From contig JAHEQA010000036.1 in NCBI GenBank assembly GCA_019561615.1, positions 1 to 64,000 of the forward strand: a stretch of DNA of 64,000 nucleotides, written 5' to 3'. This stretch comes from Methanothermococcus sp. SCGC AD-155-E23. GTDB taxonomy: Archaea > AGJL01 > Methanococci > Methanococcales > Methanococcaceae. Positions 47,395 to 54,654 of this stretch are shown here, in pieces. A program made the position numbers and the translations under genes. Below the pieces are notes generated by a model. The model saw nothing but the letters and a program-made list of their open reading frames with translations, ran no database searches and was not told the origin of the DNA. The first letter of the stretch is position 1. Each line of letters starts with the position of its first letter.

Positions 47395-48612
47395 ATGAAG
47401 GTACTACTTATAGATCCTAAGATATCAGGCATCTCTGGGGATATGCTACTCTCTGCACTTATAGATCTCACTGGAGATCTTGAGACGGTGTATAAAATAG
47501 CCCAGGTTATAGAGGAGTTGGACAACTGTGAAAGGTTTAAGGTGGAAATTAGGGAGGAGAGGATAAAGGGAATTAGGGCTAAAAGACTTTATATGGAGAT
47601 AGTAGAGGATAGGTTGAAAAATCCCCAGGATCTGAAAGGGGCCATGGAGAAGGTGATAAATAGGTTGGAACTCTCAGGGAGGGTAAGGGATCTATCCCTG
47701 AACATCCTGGAGGATCTTATATCTGCAGAGATGAAGGTACATGGGAGTCATAATATTCATCTCCACGAGATCTCCTCCCTTGACACTATCTTCGATATTC
47801 TTGGATGTGTCACACTACTTGAGAGACATGGATACCTAGATGGAAAGGTATACTCTACACCTCCAGTACTGGGAGGGGGGTATATTCAGGGGGAGCATGG
47901 TATACTCCCTGTACCAGCCCCAAGTACTCTGGAGATACTCTGTAAATATAGAATTAAGTACACCAATACTCCTTACACCTCTAACTTTGAGCATACAACA
48001 CCTACAGGTATAGCAATACTGGCCAACATCGTAGATAAAATATTTGACAGCTACCCAGAGATGGTACCTTTAAAGGTGGGATATGGAGGGGGCTCTAAGA
48101 GTTTGGAGGATATTCCCAACATCCTCAGAGTAGTTGAGGGGGAGGTGGATGAGAAGGGGGAGGGAATTGTAGTCCTTGAAACAAATGTAGATGATATACC
48201 AGGTGAGGTTGTTGGACACCTATACGAGACACTGTTTAAGAGGGGTGCCAGGGAGGTCTTCGTTGTAAACGGTATAGGGAAGAAGAATAGACCTACCTAT
48301 GTTATCACCGTGATTACAGACTATGGAAATCTAGAAAAGATGGTGGAAACACTTATGGAGGAAACTGGAACCTTGGGGGTGAGGATAAAAGAGGTGGAGA
48401 GGATAAAGGCGGAGCGTAGAATTGAGGTATGGAACATCAGTATAGAGGGTAGATCCTACAGGTGTAGAGTCAAGGTATCCTACTATAAGGATAGATTAAT
48501 AAATGTAAAGCCTGAGTACGAGGATGTGAAGAGGATAGCAGAGGATCTTAACATGCCCCTTAGATTGGTCTTAAAAAAGATTGAGTGGGAGATATCTAAA
48601 AGATTGTCTTAA
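47395..48612 (+). CDS. larC: LarC-like nickel insertion protein
   Basis: The protein has 405 residues and matches the UPF0272/LarC family. It has DPKISGISGDMLLSALIDL at the N-terminus, VHGSHNIHLHEISSLDTI with the metal-binding histidines, and a C-terminal domain beginning VLETNVDDIPGE. LarC inserts nickel, using CTP, into the pincer cofactor of lactate racemase. In methanogens that cofactor could serve LarA-like racemases; no larA or larE lies here. In some bacteria larC is split by a frameshift, but here it is one frame. It overlaps the convergent radical SAM gene by four bases. Confidence 0.9.
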   Translation: MKVLLIDPKISGISGDMLLSALIDLTGDLETVYKIAQVIEELDNCERFKVEIREERIKGIRAKRLYMEIVEDRLKNPQDLKGAMEKVINRLELSGRVRDLSLNILEDLISAEMKVHGSHNIHLHEISSLDTIFDILGCVTLLERHGYLDGKVYSTPPVLGGGYIQGEHGILPVPAPSTLEILCKYRIKYTNTPYTSNFEHTTPTGIAILANIVDKIFDSYPEMVPLKVGYGGGSKSLEDIPNILRVVEGEVDEKGEGIVVLETNVDDIPGEVVGHLYETLFKRGAREVFVVNGIGKKNRPTYVITVITDYGNLEKMVETLMEETGTLGVRIKEVERIKAERRIEVWNISIEGRSYRCRVKVSYYKDRLINVKPEYEDVKRIAEDLNMPLRLVLKKIEWEISKRLS

Positions 48613-50147
48613 CTTACCACTACACCAGTTATGGACCTTCTACCGTAATCTACCACCTTCACATCTACGAAGGTTCTAAGGTTTAGACCCTCCCCTTTTA
48701 TACCTACCAGTATAGGGTAGGTGCCAAGTTGTCTGCCAAAGTATAGGTTTTTCTCCCTCACCTCTAACAGTACATCCCTTAAGATAGTACCCCTGGGAAT
48801 TACCCTCTTCAACATAGGTTTATCTATCTCCTCCCTCACCTTCTCCTTAAAACTTAGAAATAGCTTCTTCCTCTTCATCGCCTTTTTAATATCTTTCATA
48901 TCTATGTTGGTGCCGTAGTAGGGTACCACCTGTCTTATATTTATCCTTCGTAACATCAAACCCCTGTCGTATATCTCCTTCAGATACTGGTAGTTTATCT
49001 TGAAGGTCCTCTTGGACTCTCCCTTTAACCCAAAGAGTAGATTTATACCTGGAAGTAGATAGGGGAGGCCACTTGGACCCCTCCTACCTCCAATCTCGTT
49101 AAGTATCTCCACAGCCTTAAGGACATCCTCTGGGGTTGTTAAGAGGTTGTTCATCCTGATTACCTTCTCGTCGAAGCTTTCAACACCAAAGGCAGCCACA
49201 TTTCCACTGGTACAGTACCTTACCAGTATCTTGGCAACCTCCCTACTCTTCTCTTCATGTCTTGCTATTACTGCGGGATTGGCGTTGTCTATATGGAGTA
49301 CCTTTGGCCTAGTCCTACTCCAGATCCCCTTGAATAATCTCTCTATAGCCTCAACGTTAGGTTTTGGCACCTCCTCCCTCTCACTCTCCAGGGACTTGTA
49401 GGAGAATATACAGGGTTGTCTACCTAGTCTGAAGTATCTAACACCTTGATTGTACAACGCCTCAATCTCCTCCACTATGTCCCTCTCCTCCCTGAACTTG
49501 GGAGCACCAAAACGTCTAGGCTCTGTACAGAAGGAACATCCTCCACTTAAATACCTTGAACATCCCCTGTAGGTCTCTATCTCTGCAACAACATAGGGAT
49601 AATAGGGGTGCTCCCTCACTATCCTGGCCCCCTTTACTGCAAACTCCCTTATATCTCTGTAATCCCTAAGTTTACGGTACTCCCTGTCTACCTTCTCAAG
49701 GTTGAATCTGTTCTCTATAAGGTCAGAGAGGAGCATCTCAAGGTCCCCTTCTGCAACGAGATGGAAAAATGATTTATACTTCTCCTCATCCTTTAAGGTA
49801 CCCCCTTCCATGGAGGAACCAAATCTCGTCCCTGCAGGACCTCCCAGGATCTTAATACCCTGATAGTTGTAGAGTATGGAGACAATCTCCTTCAAGGTGG
49901 CAGGTGTGGCATTTAGATACTTTCCAGGTGTATGGGAGCCACATATAACTATTACAACATCGAACTTGTTTAAATTATATCCCTTTTTTAACTCCTCCCT
50001 TAACTTGTCTATTGTAATGTAGTGAACATCCCTGTATCCGTAGTGGTAGAGCACTCCGGCAGCGTATCTAGGGTATGTGCCTATATAGGGTGGCACCCCT
50101 AACCCTGCAGGTTCATCTGTGTATCCATCTAGAATTAGAAATCTCAT
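48609..50147 (-). CDS. Radical SAM protein with atypical Cys motif (COG1031-like)
   Basis: The protein has 512 residues. An N-terminal B12-binding-like alpha/beta region (about 1-190, with VIVICGSHTPGKY and ILGGPAGTRFG) leads to the radical SAM core. Its cluster motif is RGCSRYLSGGCSFC, spaced C-x7-C-x2-C instead of C-x3-C-x2-C. FGVESFD and the GINLLFGLKGE segment follow. The C-terminus has a TRAM-like beta stretch (LRTFVDVKVVDYGRRSITG). I place it tentatively with the archaeal COG1031 Fe-S oxidoreductases; the substrate is unknown. It is divergent from glnA. Confidence 0.75.
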   Translation of the reverse strand: MRFLILDGYTDEPAGLGVPPYIGTYPRYAAGVLYHYGYRDVHYITIDKLREELKKGYNLNKFDVVIVICGSHTPGKYLNATPATLKEIVSILYNYQGIKILGGPAGTRFGSSMEGGTLKDEEKYKSFFHLVAEGDLEMLLSDLIENRFNLEKVDREYRKLRDYRDIREFAVKGARIVREHPYYPYVVAEIETYRGCSRYLSGGCSFCTEPRRFGAPKFREERDIVEEIEALYNQGVRYFRLGRQPCIFSYKSLESEREEVPKPNVEAIERLFKGIWSRTRPKVLHIDNANPAVIARHEEKSREVAKILVRYCTSGNVAAFGVESFDEKVIRMNNLLTTPEDVLKAVEILNEIGGRRGPSGLPYLLPGINLLFGLKGESKRTFKINYQYLKEIYDRGLMLRRINIRQVVPYYGTNIDMKDIKKAMKRKKLFLSFKEKVREEIDKPMLKRVIPRGTILRDVLLEVREKNLYFGRQLGTYPILVGIKGEGLNLRTFVDVKVVDYGRRSITGVVVS

Positions 50148-50169
50148 AATCCCACCTTACCGTAAATTA

Positions 50170-50175
50170 TTTATA
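50170..50175 (+). promoter_or_regulatory. Box A of glnA
   Basis: TTTATA inside ATTATTTATAGA lies about 50 bases before the glnA ATG. It predicts transcription starting near 50196, which falls within the NrpR operator. Confidence 0.65.
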
Positions 50176-50185
50176 GACATAGGGG

Positions 50186-50199
50186 GGAAAGATATTTCC
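50186..50199. promoter_or_regulatory. NrpR operator of glnA
   Basis: GGAA-AGATAT-TTCC is an exact match to the NrpR consensus GGAA-N6-TTCC described in Methanococcus maripaludis. It lies just downstream of box A and over the predicted transcription start, the position where NrpR blocks glnA and nif transcription when nitrogen is plentiful and 2-oxoglutarate is low. The match, spacing and target gene all agree. Confidence 0.92.
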
Positions 50200-50222
50200 G
50201 ACAAAGAGGAGGGGTGTAGATA

Positions 50223-51572
50223 ATGGATCTACTTGAAAAGGCCCTTGAATACATAAAAACTAACGACGTTAAGTTTATAAGGTTCCAGTTTGTGGACATC
50301 CTAGGTGCCCCCAAGAACGTGGCCTATCCTGTAAAGGCTGGGGAGAAGGGTCTTGAGGAGTTAAGGGAGATATTTACAGAGGGTGTATACTTCGACGGTT
50401 CCTCAATTAAAGGTTTCGTTCCAATAGAGCACTCAGATATGCTGTTAAAACCTGATCTATCTACACTCTCTGTTCTACCCTGGAGACCTACAGAGAAGTC
50501 TGTTGCAAGGGTTATCTGTGACGTCTATACACCAGAGGGGAAACCCTTTGAGGGAGATCCAAGGGGTTGCCTCAAGAGGATATTGAACCAGTTGAAGGAG
50601 GATCTAAATGGGGAGTACTTCGTAGGTCCTGAACCAGAGTTCTTCCTGGTAAAACCTGATCCCCACAACCCACATAGGATGATCCCTGCAGACATTGGAG
50701 GATACTTCGATATGGAGCCCCTGGACGAGGCCCCAGATATTAGAAGGGATATAGTACTAGCCCTTGAGAACCTAGGCTTCCACGTAGAGGCCTCCCACCA
50801 CGAGGTAGCCCCTGGACAACATGAGGTAGATTTCAAGTTTGACAACGCCCTGAAAACTGCAGACAGTGTAATTACCTTTAAAACCACTGTAAAGATGATT
50901 GCAAAGAAACATGGGTTGATAGCAACCTTCATGCCAAAACCCTTCTACGGTATGAACGGTAACGGTATGCACTGCCACCAGAGTCTATGGTTAGATGGGA
51001 AGCCCTCCTTCTACGATGAAAATGGGCCATATCAGTTAAGTGAAACCTGTTTAAGTTATATAGCAGGTATCCTGGAGCATGCCAGGGCCATAGTTGCAGT
51101 AACAAACCCAACAGTTAACTCCTACAAGAGGTTGGTCCCAGGTTACGAGGCCCCTGTAAACATAGCCTGGGCAAACAAGAACAGAAGTGCCATAATAAGG
51201 GTACCTGCCATAAGGGGTAAAGGTACAAGGATCGAGTTCAGGGCACCAGATCCATCCTGTAACCCATACCTGGCATTTACAGTGATGCTGGCAGCTGGTC
51301 TAGATGGAATAAAGAAGAAGTTAACACCACCAGAGCCTGTGGAGAGGAATATATTCAAGATGAGTGAGAAGGAGAAGAAGGAGTTAGGTATTGAGGCTGT
51401 ACCCTCTAACTTAAAGGAGGCACTTGACGAGCTGGAAAATGATACAGTGCTGAAGAAGGCACTGGGAGACCACATATACGAGAACTTCATGGAGATTAAA
51501 ACTGCCGAGTGGGACAGTTTCAGAACTGCAGTTACAGACTGGGAGACAAAGATGTACCTTGGAATACTCTAA
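50223..51572 (+). CDS. glnA: Glutamine synthetase, type I
   Basis: The protein has 449 residues. The motifs are YFDGSSIKGFVPIEHSDM, GPEPEFFLV (metal ligands), NGNGMHCHQS, NRSAIIRVPA and GTRIEFRAPDPSCNPYLAF. The short length and the lack of the adenylylation loop place it in the GSI-alpha group, so it is not controlled by adenylylation. It makes glutamine from glutamate and ammonia. Transcription is predicted to be controlled by NrpR at 50186-50199. The ATG follows GAGGAGGGGTG. A strong T-rich terminator follows. Confidence 0.98.
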   Translation: MDLLEKALEYIKTNDVKFIRFQFVDILGAPKNVAYPVKAGEKGLEELREIFTEGVYFDGSSIKGFVPIEHSDMLLKPDLSTLSVLPWRPTEKSVARVICDVYTPEGKPFEGDPRGCLKRILNQLKEDLNGEYFVGPEPEFFLVKPDPHNPHRMIPADIGGYFDMEPLDEAPDIRRDIVLALENLGFHVEASHHEVAPGQHEVDFKFDNALKTADSVITFKTTVKMIAKKHGLIATFMPKPFYGMNGNGMHCHQSLWLDGKPSFYDENGPYQLSETCLSYIAGILEHARAIVAVTNPTVNSYKRLVPGYEAPVNIAWANKNRSAIIRVPAIRGKGTRIEFRAPDPSCNPYLAFTVMLAAGLDGIKKKLTPPEPVERNIFKMSEKEKKELGIEAVPSNLKEALDELENDTVLKKALGDHIYENFMEIKTAEWDSFRTAVTDWETKMYLGIL

Positions 51573-51575
51573 TTA

Positions 51576-51617
51576 CTTTTTTATTTTTTTAATTTTAATT
51601 TTCACACTTTTTTACTA
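51576..51617 (+). terminator. T-rich terminator after glnA
   Basis: Directly after the glnA stop comes a series of T runs (six to seven T each, broken by A or AA), ending with CACACTTTTTTACT. This is the strongest T-tract of the window. It separates glnA from the accessory nuclease/helicase gene that begins at 51635. Confidence 0.65.
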
Positions 51618-51634
51618 ATTTTTAAGGTGGAAAG

Positions 51635-52162
51635 TTGAGGGGGTATATCGTTGACAACTTAGCTGGTATATTCCCCCGTGAGAAAAGTGTTTTAGACCTT
51701 TTCAAGGAGAGGATCAACAGGGCTATTGAGAAAGATCAGGAGATCTCCTTTAAAATCGCTGTTGGATTTTTCTTTTTTGAGGGTTTTCAGAAGTTATATC
51801 CAGAACTTAAAAAGTTATATGAGAGAGGACTTCTTAAGGAGTTTAAACTTGTAATGGGGCCAGAAACTAGAAGGACTACCAAGGAAGTTTTGGAGGCCTT
51901 GAAAAGTGATGGAGCAGTGCTTAACAGTGAGGCCTTTAACTTTCTAAGGGAGTTGTACAACAGTGGGAGGTTTGACTTCAGAGTGTTCCTAGATAGAAAC
52001 TTCCATATAAAATTATACCTCTTTGAGATTGGAGATGAAATAGAGATATGGGCAGGTTCTGCAAATTTAACTAGAGGTGGGTTGGAGAGAAATATCGAGT
52101 TGATAGTCCCTGTATCTGCATTAACCTTTGAGGATAGGGATCTCTATAGGGAGTTTTTTTGA
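51635..52162 (+). CDS. PLD-family nuclease domain; N-terminal part of a frameshifted PLD-helicase gene
   Basis: This is a 175-residue open frame from TTG 51635 (AAGGTGG upstream). It is a single phospholipase-D-type domain. IAVGFFFFEGFQKL opens the fold, and the HKD motif is FHIKLYLFE followed by WAGSANLTRGGLERNIEL, with H, K, the GSxN and the Asn/Glu ends intact. Such domains act as metal-independent nucleases in BfiI and sit at the N-terminus of many SF2 helicases. The frame ends at TGA (52160-52162) inside a run of seven T. Skipping one base joins it to the helicase frame as YREFFEEIWKRS, giving a 1002-residue protein. Confidence 0.85.
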   Translation: MRGYIVDNLAGIFPREKSVLDLFKERINRAIEKDQEISFKIAVGFFFFEGFQKLYPELKKLYERGLLKEFKLVMGPETRRTTKEVLEALKSDGAVLNSEAFNFLRELYNSGRFDFRVFLDRNFHIKLYLFEIGDEIEIWAGSANLTRGGLERNIELIVPVSALTFEDRDLYREFF

Positions 52163-54644
52163 GGAGATATGGAAGAGATCCACAGATAGAGTGGAGGATT
52201 TAGAGGTAATAGATGTAATTGGAAAGGCCTCCACCTCTGAGGCTATCTACCTACATCCAAGGGATTTTATAGCAAACCTAATAAGGATCCTCAATAAAGG
52301 CTACCTTGTTAAGAATATAAGTGCAGACCTCTCCTATCTGGCAGAGTTTCAGTATATGAGTTACTACCTCTGTATAGACAAGTTAAATAGATACGGTGGA
52401 TGTATCCTGGCCAACTCCTTTGGCTTAGGTAAAACTGACGTTGGGTGTATGGTAGCAAAGTACTACAAGGAGTTGGGTAAGAGGGTTTTGATTATCCATC
52501 CTCCAGTATTAAGGGAGCACTGGAAGAAAACCCTGGAGAAGGTTGGACTAAAAGAGGGGGATGTTGAACTACTGTCAAGGGGTAAACTTCAGAAGGGGGA
52601 TTTCGACTACGAGAGATATACAGGTGTTGATCTAATTGTGGTAGATGAGGCCCACCACTTCAGGGTTTCAAGACCAAAGTCCAATAGAAGGGGGAACTTA
52701 GAAAACATAGTAAAGGTCAACCCAGAGTCCCATGTACTTCTCATCACCGCCACACCGATAAATATCTCCCTTCTCGATTTCATAGATCTAGTAAAACTTT
52801 TTGTTAAGGGGAGATACAAGGAGAGGTTTGAATCGGAAGGTATCCTTGCCAAAATGAAGGAGGTGGAAAGGGATATTAAAAAAGGAAGTATAACCCAGGA
52901 GACCATTAAGAAGTTAAATGAATTGATAAAGGTGTTTTCCGTAAGGATAGAGTGGCCAGACCTCCCACTTTACTTCAAGGAGGATCTTAAAAAAATTGCA
53001 GGTGTCGAGGATATAGAGGAGCCAGATGTAGTCCCTGTTAACTACAGGTACGACGAGGAAATTGCAAGTAAGATCTTCGATGAAGTTATACCCTTTCTAA
53101 GCCAGGTTAACTATGAGTATACGAAGCTGTGGGAGGGAGTATATAGGGAGGACAAGAACCTGATATGGTGGTATAAGTGGAGACTTTACAAGAGGCTTGA
53201 AAGTAGTATAATGGCATTTAAGGTAAGCTTGGAAAATTTTTACAGGAGAAATAGATTCCTTCTGGCATTCCTCAGGAAGGTTGCTGTTAATCCGGGATAC
53301 TGGGAAGACACCACATTATTCAGCAAGAGTAGGCTGGAGAATATAAAAAATACATTTCTCTCCCTTCCAGATTCAAAGAGGGAAGAAGTCCTGAAGAGGA
53401 TTGAGGAGGATATAGATACCAGTAGGAGGATGTTAGACAGTATTGAGGGTATTGAAAATCTTGAGGAGAGAGATGAGAAGATAAATAAACTCCTTGAGAT
53501 CCTTGAAAGGGAGAAGAAGCCAACGATTGTATTCTCTGAGTCAAAGGATACAGTGATCTACATAGGGAAGAGACTTGAAAGGCATGGGAAGTTTAAGTTC
53601 AAAGTTATCTACGGTGGAGAGGATTCCTCCAATAAGAAAGAAAGGGTAGAGAGGGAGTTTAACGAGGGTAAATTTGACATCCTCGTTACTACAGACGTGT
53701 TAAGTGAAGGTGTCAATCTACCTAGGGCCGATGTAGTTATAAATTTCGACCTCCCTTACAACCCTGTCCGACTTATCCAAAGGGCTGGAAGGGCTATAAG
53801 GATAAACAACCCTAAGAAGATTACAATATACAACTTTGTACCTGATGAAAGGATTGATAAGGAGTTGGAACTCTGTGAGAGACTTGCCGAAAGGATAGAG
53901 ATTATAATCTCAACTATTGGTCTGGACTTCCTTATCTGGGCTATGGAGAGAGGTAAGTTAGAAGAGATATCTGAAAAGAATAGAAGGAGAACTGTGGAGC
54001 TGATAAGGGAGTACAAGTGTATGCTGGCAAGTAAGGACCCTCTAGAACTTGGTATGAGATTACCTCCTACACTCTCAAAGGAGGACAGGGCACTGAGAGA
54101 TTTTATAAAGTTCTGGAACATCTCGGAGGAAACTGTTGAATCCCGGGCCAGGACATATGGAAAACCCATATTCACCTCCCTGAAGAGGGTGGGGAGGGAG
54201 AGATACTTTGTTGTTTTTAAGTATAGAGGATCCATCTATACCCTGGGTGATTTGACCTTTTCTGATAAGGTGGCGGAGGGGAAAATAAGTAGGGAGGAGT
54301 TGGAGGAGATAAAGAGTTTAGTAGCGGAAAAGTGTTTAGAGATGGACAGGGAGTTTCTGAAGATAAGTTATAGAGATAGGGACAGGATCACCAGGGAGAT
54401 AGAGAGGATACTAGAGGGAATGGAGAGGTTGAAGAAGATATTTAGAGATGTTGATATATCCACCCTCCCAAGGAGGGAGAAGGAGGACATTTTAAAAGCC
54501 CTGAAAAAGATTGAGAAAACTCCACCTTGGAGGAGGGAGGGGGAGATAAGGAAGTTAGAGAGTAAAGTAGAGCAGTTAAAGAGTAGAGGACATCAAAGAG
54601 TTCTAGATGAACCTGAGATTTTGGCCATACTGAAATACACATAA
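52128..54644 (+). CDS. SF2 (SNF2-like) helicase/translocase, C-terminal part of the PLD-helicase gene
   Basis: The open frame has 838 codons, but homology-like content begins only after 52160, and no good ribosome binding site precedes the nominal TTG at 52128. Helicase motifs are SFGLGKT (97-103), VVDEAHHF (172-179), TATPI (207-211), the second-lobe TTDVLSEGVNLP and QRAGRAIR (about 555). A charged C-terminal region follows with LKSRGHQRV near the end. It is a double-stranded DNA translocase of the type found in type I, type ISP and DISARM-like systems. Ten bases separate it from the methylase gene. Confidence 0.85.
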   Translation: MRIGISIGSFFEEIWKRSTDRVEDLEVIDVIGKASTSEAIYLHPRDFIANLIRILNKGYLVKNISADLSYLAEFQYMSYYLCIDKLNRYGGCILANSFGLGKTDVGCMVAKYYKELGKRVLIIHPPVLREHWKKTLEKVGLKEGDVELLSRGKLQKGDFDYERYTGVDLIVVDEAHHFRVSRPKSNRRGNLENIVKVNPESHVLLITATPINISLLDFIDLVKLFVKGRYKERFESEGILAKMKEVERDIKKGSITQETIKKLNELIKVFSVRIEWPDLPLYFKEDLKKIAGVEDIEEPDVVPVNYRYDEEIASKIFDEVIPFLSQVNYEYTKLWEGVYREDKNLIWWYKWRLYKRLESSIMAFKVSLENFYRRNRFLLAFLRKVAVNPGYWEDTTLFSKSRLENIKNTFLSLPDSKREEVLKRIEEDIDTSRRMLDSIEGIENLEERDEKINKLLEILEREKKPTIVFSESKDTVIYIGKRLERHGKFKFKVIYGGEDSSNKKERVEREFNEGKFDILVTTDVLSEGVNLPRADVVINFDLPYNPVRLIQRAGRAIRINNPKKITIYNFVPDERIDKELELCERLAERIEIIISTIGLDFLIWAMERGKLEEISEKNRRRTVELIREYKCMLASKDPLELGMRLPPTLSKEDRALRDFIKFWNISEETVESRARTYGKPIFTSLKRVGRERYFVVFKYRGSIYTLGDLTFSDKVAEGKISREELEEIKSLVAEKCLEMDREFLKISYRDRDRITREIERILEGMERLKKIFRDVDISTLPRREKEDILKALKKIEKTPPWRREGEIRKLESKVEQLKSRGHQRVLDEPEILAILKYT
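52151..52162 (+). other. Frameshift site: GGGAG then T7 and in-frame TGA
   Basis: The local sequence is AGGGAG-TTT-TTT-TGA-G. In zero frame it stops at TGA; moving one base forward reads GAG and enters the helicase frame. The GGAG-like element lies three bases before the TTT codon next to TGA. This is the same spacing as in the programmed +1 site of bacterial prfB (AGGGGG-TAT-CTT-TGA). A real one-base insertion, or an error in a T homopolymer, would look the same. Confidence 0.7.
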
Positions 54645-54654
54645 GGGTGATAAT

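Noticed and set aside
52128-52160. Independent start of the helicase at TTG 52128
   Set aside because: No ribosome binding site is present and the first 11 residues look like out-of-frame PLD sequence. The joined reading YREFFEEIWKRS is far more natural.
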